A stretch of 64,000 nt of DNA, from positions 1-64,000 of IMG/VR virus record IMGVR_UViG_3300042503_000209, one strand, 5' to 3'. Position 1 is the stretch's first letter; each line of letters begins with the position of its first letter. The DNA comes from a virus. Made by a program: the position numbers and the translations under genes. The notes under the pieces are model-generated. The model ran no database searches, was not told the DNA's origin, and was given only the letters and a program-made list of their open reading frames with translations. Below are positions 22,004 to 29,510 of this stretch, piece by piece.

Positions 22004-22647
22004 TATAATAGTTTAGTTATCAATGTGACAGATGCTTTTTTCAAAGCAGAACTCAAATTTTGTTGGTTAAATTTCCCTCCTTCGTCTATAAGTACAGCAG
22101 ACATAGAAACTTCATCAGCTGATTCTTCTACGACCACCTTTTTTTCAAGTTTACCGTCTTTGTATAACTGACCACGTAAACGTATAACTACAGATTCTTT
22201 GTTGTTATGTAATACAGAGAAACTAGATTGTGTCTTTAGTACATCTAGATAGATAATTTCTACAGCAAGTTTAAGATTAGCTGACTTATCAAGTTCATAC
22301 TCTTTATCTTGTAGAACCTCTTCTAGAATGTTTTTAATTCCAAACTCTAAATTTCTGTTCCCGGCAAGGGAACCAACTACTACCTTATTGGTAACAGAAG
22401 ATATATCTATCTTCTTAGGTTCTTCATACCAAATACTTCTAGGATCATTAGCCCAACGTCCATCAAATGTTACGTTAAACCAATCTACAATAGCCCTGGT
22501 TGTTTCTGTTTTACCTGAAAACTCCAAGTATACCATGTACACTTGGAATGATAAAGCAAACATTACCCATAAACATACTAATCCAAGAAATAACTTTGCA
22601 ATAAAGTCCCCTACTTTATTGGAGTAATTAATAATAACTGCTCTCAT
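22003..22647 (-). CDS. Membrane-anchored protein, CsgG/LptE-like fold possible
   Basis: The 214-aa product has a single N-terminal helix (about 18-40, FLGLVCLWVMFALSFQVYMVYL) and a 160-residue exported domain. A strand/helix order (VVVGSLAGNRNLEFGIKNILEEVLQ ... LKLAVEIIYLDVL ... VVIRLRGQLYKDGK) ends in LSSALKKASVTLITKLL, which recalls the ABD-like fold of curli-assembly and LPS-assembly helper proteins. The resemblance to the CsgG-like neighbour's C-terminal helix is suggestive only. Confidence 0.65.
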   Translation of the reverse strand: MRAVIINYSNKVGDFIAKLFLGLVCLWVMFALSFQVYMVYLEFSGKTETTRAIVDWFNVTFDGRWANDPRSIWYEEPKKIDISSVTNKVVVGSLAGNRNLEFGIKNILEEVLQDKEYELDKSANLKLAVEIIYLDVLKTQSSFSVLHNNKESVVIRLRGQLYKDGKLEKKVVVEESADEVSMSAVLIDEGGKFNQQNLSSALKKASVTLITKLL

Positions 22648-22676
22648 AACATATTTATTATAGAGAGCTTAGAATC

Positions 22677-22802
22677 TTACCTTCCTTGCCCTCTGTATTT
22701 ACTAACTTTTTTATCTTTTGGACCGCTTGTTTTACGCATACGTCCAGTTCTTCTTTTACCAAAGCTGATCTTCTTTGATTCAGCTCCTTTACTTTTAGCC
22801 AT
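22677..22802 (-). CDS. Tiny highly basic protein, 41 aa
   Basis: The frame encodes MAKSKGAESKKISFGKRRTG and continues in the same Lys/Arg/Gly-rich style to KYRGQGR, with 17 basic residues in 41. It has a good leader and sits between the envelope genes and the endolysin. I recall near-identical short basic proteins in other crAss-like phages. Candidate roles are nucleic-acid condensation, a minor capsid protein or an anti-host peptide. Confidence 0.7.
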   Translation of the reverse strand: MAKSKGAESKKISFGKRRTGRMRKTSGPKDKKVSKYRGQGR

Positions 22803-22814
22803 AATGTGTTGGTT

Positions 22815-23414
22815 TTATGCAAGTAATGCGTGATATTCCTTAAAATGTTTGATACGATCAGCTAAACCAATAGTACCACCGTTAACTCTTTTAGTAATCT
22901 TAGTTACTACTTCTGTACTAGATCCTGTATCTGCAATAAGATTAAGACCATTCTTCTTCCAGAACCATGCAGCAGAAGCTAAAGCATGTTTAGTAGATAC
23001 TAAATCTGGATTAGCAAGAATATCATCTTCTACAGCTAGATCAAATGCAGTATAGTTTTGTTTACCCGTGAGCTGGATATAGCCTCTTCCACGGAACTTG
23101 AACCCCTCTCCTGATGCTTCAGGACCATTACCCATACGATTACCATATACTTTATTAGCAATCTTTTCAGGTTTACGAGCATAAGCATCAGCTAGTGCTT
23201 GTGTAGGAAAGTATTTCTTAAAAATACCCATAAGACCCTTAGCAGAATAGTTAAGATTTTCTTGAGTTAATCTAAATCCACCTGATTCATGACCACATTG
23301 TGCTAAAAAATGTGCAAGACGCAATGGTGTATTAACACCAAACTTTTCCATAACGCCTGGGATCTGTCCAATAACAGTATCCGGAACGTGTCCTTTTAAT
23401 CTATCTAAGTTCAT
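22815..23414 (-). CDS. GH19 chitinase-like endolysin
   Basis: The 199-aa product is a single glycoside hydrolase family 19 domain. The catalytic Glu is in CGHESGGF (Glu43), followed by the NYSAKGLMGIFKKYFP segment and the substrate-cleft motif FRGRGYIQLTGKQNY. Phage GH19 enzymes cut the glycan strands of peptidoglycan at lysis. It has no signal peptide, so release needs a holin; several candidates lie nearby. The length is normal for a single-domain phage lysozyme of this family. Confidence 0.92.
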   Translation of the reverse strand: MNLDRLKGHVPDTVIGQIPGVMEKFGVNTPLRLAHFLAQCGHESGGFRLTQENLNYSAKGLMGIFKKYFPTQALADAYARKPEKIANKVYGNRMGNGPEASGEGFKFRGRGYIQLTGKQNYTAFDLAVEDDILANPDLVSTKHALASAAWFWKKNGLNLIADTGSSTEVVTKITKRVNGGTIGLADRIKHFKEYHALLA

Positions 23415-23429
23415 ATGTATAATTGTTTG

Positions 23430-23561
23430 TTACTTCTTCTTCTTAGGAGCAGCTTTAGGAGCTACTTTCTTAACTTCTTTCTTAATCTCTGCTACAGCAA
23501 CAACTTTTTGAATTTTGCTACCAAACAAGAACTTCTTAACTAATTCAATAATCTTTTTCAT
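23430..23561 (-). CDS. Small Lys/Ala-rich protein, 43 aa
   Basis: An amphipathic N-terminal helix (MKKIIELVKKFLFGSK) is followed by a Lys/Ala/Pro-rich tail ending in KKKK. The frame fills the gap between the endolysin and the gene at 23563 exactly, with 1 nt between stop and start. It may bind membrane or nucleic acid. Confidence 0.6.
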   Translation of the reverse strand: MKKIIELVKKFLFGSKIQKVVAVAEIKKEVKKVAPKAAPKKKK

Positions 23562-23562
23562 A

Positions 23563-24189
23563 CTATTTATTTTTTTTACCAATCTTCCAGTAAGTCTGGA
23601 ATCCATAAGAAATATTTCCGTTTATATCAGATCCGGCTTTAAGTCCGTAGATCTTATCTTTTTTAGTTTTTAGGATGACACCTGCTTCTGCAGCTTGTAA
23701 TCCTAATGTTTGTGAAGTACTTATACCGCCTCCTACATACAATTGTGTTTTAGCTGGAGCCTGGTTAGTAATTGTTACTGTCTTAGTAACAAATGGGATC
23801 TTGTAATCATATTTCCAAGAGCGTCCCTTAATCTTATTTTCTTGAATACTATCAGTAACTACAACATATCCAAGTGTATCTAGTCTCACACTGTCAACAT
23901 AAATTGCTAAAGCAGTGTACATTTTAACTAGATTATCAAATTGTATCTTTAGAGCAGCATAATTAGTATCAGCTAGATACTCAGTTTTACCTGCAATGAA
24001 TAAACTATCATGAATAATCTTAGCCGGCAAAGGTTTAGAATAAATCAAACTATCTTTTTTTACCCATGTAGTATCATGTACTACTAGTGTATCTGAAGTA
24101 GGTTTATCACCTCCACCTACGCAACCTTTGTTTTGTAAAAGAACAAAGACTACTAAAACTCCTATAATGAAGATGTATATCTTATTCAT
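23563..24189 (-). CDS. Membrane-anchored protein, spanin-like possible
   Basis: The 208-aa product has an N-terminal helix (about 4-18) ending at Cys23 (NKGC), which could be a weak lipobox or a plain anchor. A mostly beta/helical exported domain follows, with repeated DTT/DSL strands, a central helix (YAALKIQFDNLVKMYTALAIYVD) and a C-terminal glycine-rich strand region (QLYVGGGISTS, ISYGFQTYWKIG). The position beside holin-like genes and the topology suit an Rz-type role. I also recall DUF6808-like proteins with this look. Neither is certain. Confidence 0.65.
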   Translation of the reverse strand: MNKIYIFIIGVLVVFVLLQNKGCVGGGDKPTSDTLVVHDTTWVKKDSLIYSKPLPAKIIHDSLFIAGKTEYLADTNYAALKIQFDNLVKMYTALAIYVDSVRLDTLGYVVVTDSIQENKIKGRSWKYDYKIPFVTKTVTITNQAPAKTQLYVGGGISTSQTLGLQAAEAGVILKTKKDKIYGLKAGSDINGNISYGFQTYWKIGKKNK

Positions 24190-24424
24190 CCGTTTTCTTT
24201 TTTAGTGAGAACTTATCCCCGGTGTCTCCAATAAGAGCTGCAATACAGATGTACATAACAGCATCTACTAAAGCATCAGATGGTTTAATATCTCCATGAC
24301 TAAAGCTATTAGCTGTTAAAGTGATACACAAAAATAAAGCACACATAAAACCTACTACTGGTTTAATAGAAGTAGATCCACGCTCATCTTTAAATAAGTC
24401 TAACACCCATTGCTTAAAAGTCAT
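24182..24424 (-). CDS. Holin-like two-helix protein, 80 aa
   Basis: Two membrane segments (about 24-42, VVGFMCALFLCITLTANSF, and 51-66, ALVDAVMYICIAALIG) with a charged N-terminus and a Lys-rich C-terminal tail make a typical small holin layout. It overlaps both neighbours by 8-11 nt. It is one of the better holin candidates to release the GH19 endolysin. Confidence 0.7.
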   Translation of the reverse strand: MTFKQWVLDLFKDERGSTSIKPVVGFMCALFLCITLTANSFSHGDIKPSDALVDAVMYICIAALIGDTGDKFSLKKKTDE

Positions 24425-24710
24425 ACTTAATTGTTTTTAGTTTAAAAGCTTTATCATCAGGTAGCACTGCTACAACTGTTTGATACTCAGGTAGTTGTTT
24501 TGTTGGTGCTATAGGAGCACTTGTAGATTTAAATAACTGACGTTCTAAGTTATCAATCCTAGTCTTGTCTATATTAGACTGAGCCATTAGCAACTTAACA
24601 TCAGCTTTAATTTCATTTACATCATTCCAGATTAACAAACTAACAAGTGACACTAAAGATGGGAATATCCACACCTTAAAAGCAGCTATAGATGGATTTT
24701 CTCTAGTCAT
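24414..24710 (-). CDS. Membrane protein with short coiled coil, 98 aa
   Basis: One helix (about 12-27, VWIFPSLVSLVSLLIW) is followed by a heptad-like stretch (VNEIKADVKLLMAQSNIDKT) and a Pro/Val-rich tail. This organisation is common in phage holin-accessory proteins. It is coupled by an 11-nt overlap to the holin-like gene downstream. Confidence 0.7.
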   Translation of the reverse strand: MTRENPSIAAFKVWIFPSLVSLVSLLIWNDVNEIKADVKLLMAQSNIDKTRIDNLERQLFKSTSAPIAPTKQLPEYQTVVAVLPDDKAFKLKTIKYDF

Positions 24711-24722
24711 TTTTACTTAAGA

Positions 24723-25004
24723 TTAGACTGTTTTTAACAATTTAAACTCATATACAGACCCTTGAGGTTTTTCTAAGCTGATAGTCAATGAGTTAGGAAT
24801 AATGTTACCAGATCTATCTTTACGTACAAAATAACGTAAGCTTGATGGTTGAGGAACCACTGCTTGCCCAGCTCCAGCTGTAACGTTTTGAGCAGGGATT
24901 GATACAGAATCTTTAGGAATGCTGCTTGTACCAGGTACAGACATCATAGTACCCGGAATAGGGAACCCTAAAGCATCTTTTTGGGCATAAAATTTCTTAG
25001 CCAT
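24723..25004 (-). CDS. Unknown small soluble protein, 93 aa
   Basis: This is the first gene of the leftward block. The product is Pro/Ser/Val-rich without charge clusters (FYAQKDALGFPIPGTMMSVP, SLRYFVRKDRSGNIIPNSL), with two similar beta hairpins in which a Gly/Asn turn precedes IP. It looks like a small structural protein, possibly virion-associated. A palindromic promoter-like box TAAACGTTTA ends 19 nt before its ATG. Confidence 0.7.
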   Translation of the reverse strand: MAKKFYAQKDALGFPIPGTMMSVPGTSSIPKDSVSIPAQNVTAGAGQAVVPQPSSLRYFVRKDRSGNIIPNSLTISLEKPQGSVYEFKLLKTV

Positions 25005-25023
25005 GATATAATTTATTTATAAA

Positions 25024-25033
25024 TAAACGTTTA
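25024..25033 (-). promoter_or_regulatory. Palindromic TAAACGTTTA box before the leftward block
   Basis: The perfect 10-bp palindrome lies 19 nt before the ATG at 25004. The same palindrome with the same 19-nt spacing precedes the SSB-like gene at 28830. The distance equals that of the TAnnTTTG boxes, so it probably marks a promoter -7 region, an operator, or both. Confidence 0.5.
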
Positions 25034-25091
25034 AAGTGTAGTTTTTCTATAAACCCTACATTATAATATACAAAATATTGAGGAATTATCC

Positions 25092-25099
25092 TAGATTTG
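25092..25099 (+). promoter_or_regulatory. Promoter-like TAGATTTG box of the replication block
   Basis: TAGATTTG fits TAnnTTTG and stands 20 nt before ATG 25120. The leader (TTTATAAAACAT) resembles that behind the same box at 12346. It argues against a TTG start at 25078 for the next gene, because the box would then be inside the coding region. Confidence 0.5.
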
Positions 25100-25119
25100 T
25101 TTATAAAACATCCGACATT

Positions 25120-25626
25120 ATGGAAAGTAAAAAGTATGCGTATGCTCTGCAGGAAAAACTGGTTTCTCAGTTCAGACAGACATTCTATGAAAAAATGGGA
25201 TATTATCCCATAGTAATTACAGAAGTGATTGACCATGAAGGTAGTTATACGCCTCTTATGACGTTACAAAAACTTAAAAAACTGTTTAACATCTTTTTAC
25301 CTACAAAGAATGGTAAGAAGTTACCACTTGAAAGTAAATCAAGATGTAGGGAACTTGTAGAACTAAGACAAATCTATTGTTCTATAGCTAGAAGTATGAA
25401 GTATTGTCTTAAAACCATAGGTGAAACACTTGGTAATAGAGATCACACTACAATAATTCATAATGTAACTGCTTTCAATAACCTATATGAGACTAATTAC
25501 GAGTTTCGTCATAAGTATGCAACCATTATTAAATATATAAAAGATAATCATGAGCCTTCAATTATGGACTACGTGCAGGAAGTACAATATGAGCCCGAAC
25601 CAGATGTTCCTTCTGGATTGCTATAG
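25120..25626 (+). CDS. DnaA domain IV-like replication protein, 168 aa
   Basis: The C-terminal half carries a DnaA-type DNA-binding domain: a helix IARSMKYCLKTIGETLG followed by the signature NRDHTTIIHN, the counterpart of GGRDHTTVLHA in bacterial DnaA, and a final helix. There is no AAA+ ATPase, so it is not a full DnaA. The N-terminal half is basic and helical (YALQEKLVSQFRQTFYEKMGYYP). It may bind DnaA-box-like sequences to recruit or mimic the host initiator. It is the first gene of the rightward replication block. The start at 25120 is chosen over TTG 25078. Confidence 0.8.
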   Translation: MESKKYAYALQEKLVSQFRQTFYEKMGYYPIVITEVIDHEGSYTPLMTLQKLKKLFNIFLPTKNGKKLPLESKSRCRELVELRQIYCSIARSMKYCLKTIGETLGNRDHTTIIHNVTAFNNLYETNYEFRHKYATIIKYIKDNHEPSIMDYVQEVQYEPEPDVPSGLL

Positions 25627-26158
25627 TAGCAAGATTATACCGGGAACAATTATTAATGAGGAGGCAGAACTTTTACTCTGTCAGAAAATGAAGTTAATAG
25701 ACATGAGTCGTGAACTTACACCACTAGGTTTACAAGCACTTGATGAATTTAAAACGTTTCAAACAAAGACTAAAACTAAAGTAACCACTGAAGTTTTAGG
25801 TAAAGACTTCTTAGATAAAGTCAAAGAGTACTTAAACATATTTCCAGACTCTACAACTCTTCCAGGGGGAAGAATACCTACGTCTAGAGAACTTGCTAAA
25901 CAAGGTGTAGATGAAATTAAAGGTAAGTTTGTATGGTTTAGAAAAGCTTATCCTGAGTATAGCTGGGATGTTATACTAGATGCTACAGAATACTATGTCT
26001 ATTTAAAAAGTTTAGATGGGTATAACTACATGGTTACTAGTAGTTATTTCATTAAGAAACATGACCCACGTACAAAAGAGATAGCGTCTAAGCTAGCAGA
26101 TCACTGTCAGTTGATTACAGAAAACCCAAATATTCTTAGAGATTTACAAGATAGTTAG
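25589..26158 (+). CDS. Unknown replication-block protein, 189 aa
   Basis: The most likely start is ATG 25589 (MSPNQMFLLDCYSSK), which overlaps the previous gene by 38 nt; an ATG at 25550 is also in frame. The N-terminal 60 residues look like a winged-helix module (NEEAELLLCQKMKLIDMSRELTPLGLQAL). The C-terminal part is helical and aromatic (KFVWFRKAYPEYSWDVILDATEYYVYL). I recall this kind of protein between the DnaA-like gene and the helicase in crAss-like phages. It may be a helicase loader or regulator; this is not shown. Confidence 0.75.
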   Translation: MSPNQMFLLDCYSSKIIPGTIINEEAELLLCQKMKLIDMSRELTPLGLQALDEFKTFQTKTKTKVTTEVLGKDFLDKVKEYLNIFPDSTTLPGGRIPTSRELAKQGVDEIKGKFVWFRKAYPEYSWDVILDATEYYVYLKSLDGYNYMVTSSYFIKKHDPRTKEIASKLADHCQLITENPNILRDLQDS

Positions 26159-26208
26159 GTTTTTCTTAGAAAAAGTATTATATTTACAGTACAAAACACA
26201 TAAATACA

Positions 26209-26439
26209 ATGAATACACAAAGAATCCTCACCTCAGAAGAAGAGGCACAAATCTCTGACCTCTTTCAAAAAGTTACAGTATCTATTCCTGGAGTAAGCTC
26301 AGACATTAGAGCTATCAATCTTGATAGTTTTAAACTAGGTGTAACTAAAATGATGGAAATAGCTGACTTAAAAGGTAAACTTGAAGCATTAGAAGTTTCA
26401 ATTGAAACTATTAGATCAACTAGAACATCAACAATATGA
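26209..26439 (+). CDS. Unknown helical protein, 76 aa
   Basis: A small acidic helical protein (TSEEEAQISDLFQKVTVSIPG, MEIADLKGKLEALEVSIETI) with a coiled-coil-like C-terminus. It ends in a 4-nt ATGA overlap with the DnaB-type helicase gene, so the pair is co-translated and could act together. Confidence 0.75.
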   Translation: MNTQRILTSEEEAQISDLFQKVTVSIPGVSSDIRAINLDSFKLGVTKMMEIADLKGKLEALEVSIETIRSTRTSTI

Positions 26440-27509
26440 GTACTAGACCAGATGAAAGAGCCTATGGTGCTAGAAACTATTCAGAAATTTTAGCAGAAGG
26501 TCTAGGTTATATCAACGACAGACGACATGGTAGGATTAAATCCTTTAAAACACCATGGTTAGGTTTTAATAGAGCCGGTATTAACGGTCTAGAATGGGGT
26601 TCATTACTTACTATTGGTGCAAGACCCGGTAGTGGTAAGACTATGATTTCTAGTCAGATATTACGTGAAGCTCGTACACAGAATCCAGATCAAGATTTTA
26701 ACGTATTAGAATTCCAGTTTGAGATGGGTGCTAAACAATCAGCATCTAGAGCATTTGCTGCAGAAGTAGCATTGGATTATAATATTGTATTAAGTACTGA
26801 TCGACAATTAGATGACTACGTATACGGATTAATGCAGAACCATCTTGCTGAAGTTAAAGCAATGGAAGAAGTAGGTATACGCAGAATACAGATTAACAAA
26901 CCTCTTACAAACAAAGAGATAGTTGATGCTGTACACTTGTATTACAATAAACTTGGAGGTAAACCAATGATCATCACAATAGATCACAGTTGGCTTATCA
27001 AAAAAGGTACAGACGAAAAGGAAAAGATTGCAACTCTCTACAACACTGTAGAAGCTTTGATGCAACTTAAAAATGAACTTCCAGTTATTATTATAATGCT
27101 TACACAGCTTAATAGAACTATTGACGATGCTTCTAGAAAGAATCCAGGTTCTATAGCTAACTTTCCTACATCATCAGATATATTTGGTGGTGATGCTCTT
27201 ATGCAAGGATCAGATATGGTTGCAGTTTTGAATAGACCTTATAAGTCAGATATCAAAATCTACGGACCAAAGTCATATGAATGTAAGTCTGAAGATGTAT
27301 TTATGCATCTACTAAAAAACAGAAATAATTCAGATGATAACAATCTAATCTATCTTAAGATGGACGGTGTAAGACAACGTATGATAGAAGTAGGAGAACC
27401 ACCATCAAGAACTGCTTCTGGTGCACCCGGTACAGGAAAACCAAAAGGTAGAACTATTGGTCAATTTACAACAGGAAATATCTCTGCTGACATTGGAGAC
27501 GAGTTATAA
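26436..27509 (+). CDS. Replicative DNA helicase (DnaB/RecA fold)
   Basis: The 357-aa product is the C-terminal RecA-like motor of a DnaB-type helicase. Walker A is GARPGSGKT (61-69). A FQFEMGAKQSASRAFA segment corresponds to motif H1a, MIITIDHSWLI is Walker B, IIMLTQLNR is the Gln sensor, and late Arg residues are present. There is no N-terminal DnaB dimerisation domain, so it resembles compact phage helicases. It should unwind the phage replication fork with the primase at 29511. Confidence 0.9.
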   Translation: MSTRPDERAYGARNYSEILAEGLGYINDRRHGRIKSFKTPWLGFNRAGINGLEWGSLLTIGARPGSGKTMISSQILREARTQNPDQDFNVLEFQFEMGAKQSASRAFAAEVALDYNIVLSTDRQLDDYVYGLMQNHLAEVKAMEEVGIRRIQINKPLTNKEIVDAVHLYYNKLGGKPMIITIDHSWLIKKGTDEKEKIATLYNTVEALMQLKNELPVIIIMLTQLNRTIDDASRKNPGSIANFPTSSDIFGGDALMQGSDMVAVLNRPYKSDIKIYGPKSYECKSEDVFMHLLKNRNNSDDNNLIYLKMDGVRQRMIEVGEPPSRTASGAPGTGKPKGRTIGQFTTGNISADIGDEL

Positions 27510-27541
27510 CAATAATACATTCACAATTAAAACAAAAGCAC

Positions 27542-28108
27542 ATGTCACAGTTTATGTCTGATGATGAGCACAAAGAATGGAAAAAAGCTAAGCTTGAAGC
27601 CATACGTGACTATCATCAAAGTCTGATTGACGATCTTGGAATTTCAAGAACAGACTTTAATATGAAGATGCCTTTCTATAACTCACGTGGTGAGATGGTA
27701 GTAGGTATATTTGCGTCAGAGTTTAAAAAAGAAAAAGGTTTCTTCTTTGAACTAGTTAACAGAGGTTTAGAACCCACTAACACTGCAAGAACAGTTTATA
27801 GAGTTGCACCTAGTACTACATTTCAAGATGAGTATGAACTGAATGAAAAAGGTTCTTATCTTGTATCACTAGATGAACTTAGAACTGTTAATCCGCAATC
27901 AGTTGCTATTAGTAAATCTTCTGCAGTAACAAGCAGTGATAGATTTAACACAAGACAAGCAGCTGCCCCAGAAGTAATGTACAAAGCACCGGCACCTATG
28001 GAAGATGCTCCGTACTCTGATATGACTATTAGAGATTACTACGCTATTCATACAGGTAAACCTGTAAGTGCTAAAACATGGTTAAACGAACTAATAAAAC
28101 AAAAGTAA
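27542..28108 (+). CDS. Unknown replication-block protein, 188 aa
   Basis: It has an N-terminal charged helix (DDEHKEWKKAKLEAIRDYHQSLI), a beta core (GEMVVGIFASEFKKEKGFFFELV) and a Pro/Ala-rich linker leading to a C-terminal helix (MTIRDYYAIHTGKPVSAKTWLNELI) that looks like a protein-binding tail. It stops 1 nt before the P-loop NTPase gene, which suggests a joint role in recombination or replication. No family recognised. Confidence 0.75.
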   Translation: MSQFMSDDEHKEWKKAKLEAIRDYHQSLIDDLGISRTDFNMKMPFYNSRGEMVVGIFASEFKKEKGFFFELVNRGLEPTNTARTVYRVAPSTTFQDEYELNEKGSYLVSLDELRTVNPQSVAISKSSAVTSSDRFNTRQAAAPEVMYKAPAPMEDAPYSDMTIRDYYAIHTGKPVSAKTWLNELIKQK

Positions 28109-28109
28109 T

Positions 28110-28793
28110 ATGGGACAAGGAATCTTAGTCATTGCAGAATCAGGGTCAGGTAAATCTACTAGTATAGAAAAACTAGATCCAAAAGAAACATTTATTATTA
28201 ATATTGCAAACAAACCATTACCTTTCAGAGGCTGGAGAAAAAACTACACAATCTGGTCTAAGGATAATCCAACTGGTAACATGTATGATAAAGCTACCCC
28301 AGCTAACATTGAGGCAGCTTTAAAATATGTCAGTGAAAAACGTCCTGAGATTAAAAACATTGTGATAGATGACTTTCAGTATATGAGCTCATTTGAGTTC
28401 TTTGAAAGAGTAGATGAGAAAGGTTACGAAAAGTTTACACAAATAGGTGCACACCTAGCACGTGTAGCTAGATTACCTAAAGACTTAAGAGAAGATCTTA
28501 TGGTATTTATTCTGACCCATGCTGAAGAATCTACAGACATGGAAGGTAAAAAGAAGTTTAAAGCTAAGACTATTGGTAAAATGGTTGACGAAAAACTTAC
28601 TTTAGAAGGATTATTTTCCATAGTTTTGTTTGGAAAAGTAAAGAAAGACAAAGACGGAAACATCAGATATGTATTTGAAACATCTAACAATGGTGAGAAT
28701 ACATGTAAATCTCCAAGAGGTATGTTTCAGTCTTTTGAAATAGAAAATGATCTGCAACTTGTAAAAGAAGCAATCGTAGCTTACGAAAACTAG
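28110..28793 (+). CDS. Phage P-loop NTPase (Sak4/AAA_24 type)
   Basis: Walker A is AESGSGKST (9-17), right at the N-terminus. Walker B is IKNIVIDDFQYM, followed by a FILTHAEE sensor strand. Length (227 aa) and layout match the RecA-fold phage NTP-binding proteins that include Sak4 single-strand annealing proteins, which work with SSB. The next gene is an SSB-like protein, which supports a recombination or annealing role. Confidence 0.85.
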   Translation: MGQGILVIAESGSGKSTSIEKLDPKETFIINIANKPLPFRGWRKNYTIWSKDNPTGNMYDKATPANIEAALKYVSEKRPEIKNIVIDDFQYMSSFEFFERVDEKGYEKFTQIGAHLARVARLPKDLREDLMVFILTHAEESTDMEGKKKFKAKTIGKMVDEKLTLEGLFSIVLFGKVKKDKDGNIRYVFETSNNGENTCKSPRGMFQSFEIENDLQLVKEAIVAYEN

Positions 28794-28800
28794 TATAAAA

Positions 28801-28810
28801 TAAACGTTTA
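28801..28810 (+). promoter_or_regulatory. Palindromic TAAACGTTTA box before the SSB-like gene
   Basis: The palindrome ends 19 nt before ATG 28830. It is identical in sequence and spacing to the box at 25024 on the other strand. The flanking bases also agree (AAA before, A/T-rich leader after). It is probably a promoter or operator element. Confidence 0.5.
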
Positions 28811-28829
28811 ATAATTAAATTCAAACAAC

Positions 28830-29441
28830 ATGTTTAGTACAAAAGGACAGGAAGTCAAAGCAACAGGTGGAGTACAAAAATCTCTGCAAGCAGGAGTAGT
28901 TTACGCACACATTTACAGTGCGTCAGTAAGAGAGTCTAAAGGAACTGGTAAGAAATCTCTAGAATTAGTACTAGAGTCACCAGCTATAGATGGTTTTGAA
29001 GGTTGGGCTATCAGTAAAGATGATCAAGAAGGACCAAAGTTTAAAGGTCAATCATCTAGAGTTTCTGCAAGTATCTGGATTGATACATACAATGAGACTA
29101 GTCCGTCTAAAAACGAGATTATGAACAAGCTTAGTGTTATTGCTGTAGAACTAGGTCTTAAGCCTGAGTTAGACAACATCAACGCATCTAGTATTGAAGA
29201 CTGGGTTGCTCAAGTAGCTAATCTATTGAAAGGAAAAGATCTATATTTCTTCTTAAAAGGTACTGAAGAAGAGTATAACGGTAAAACAATTGTAAAATTG
29301 TCTCTACCTAAGTACAAATTTGCTTCATCAGACGAAACTAAGTTAGATAAGTTTGATAAGAACAATCAGTATCATTATAAAGCATTACAAACCAAAGCAG
29401 TATCTAGCTTTGAACCAGCTAATGATGACTTTGAGATGTAA
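28830..29441 (+). CDS. SSB-like single-stranded DNA-binding protein
   Basis: The 203-aa product has the look of an OB fold in its first 150 residues (AGVVYAHIYSASVRESKGTGKKSLELVLES, KDLYFFLKGTEEEYNGKTIVKLSLPKYKF). It ends in a disordered acidic tail, NDDFEM, as SSB proteins do for partner binding. It follows the Sak4-like NTPase, a pairing common in phages. It is likely made in quantity, with its own promoter-like box and a terminator right behind it. Confidence 0.8.
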   Translation: MFSTKGQEVKATGGVQKSLQAGVVYAHIYSASVRESKGTGKKSLELVLESPAIDGFEGWAISKDDQEGPKFKGQSSRVSASIWIDTYNETSPSKNEIMNKLSVIAVELGLKPELDNINASSIEDWVAQVANLLKGKDLYFFLKGTEEEYNGKTIVKLSLPKYKFASSDETKLDKFDKNNQYHYKALQTKAVSSFEPANDDFEM

Positions 29442-29462
29442 TTAGGTTGGTGAATAATAAAT

Positions 29463-29491
29463 GGGGGGTGTTCTGCACTCCCCAATTTTAT
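29463..29491 (+). terminator. Intrinsic terminator after the SSB-like gene
   Basis: GGGGGGTG (29463-29470) pairs with CACTCCCC (29476-29483), one wobble, with loop TTCTG. AATTTTATTA follows. Confidence 0.75.
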
Positions 29492-29510
29492 TACACTTAA
29501 AAATTGTGTT

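Noticed and set aside
25078-25119. TTG start for the DnaA-like gene
   Set aside because: It would put the TAGATTTG box inside the coding region. ATG 25120 has the spacing seen at other boxes.
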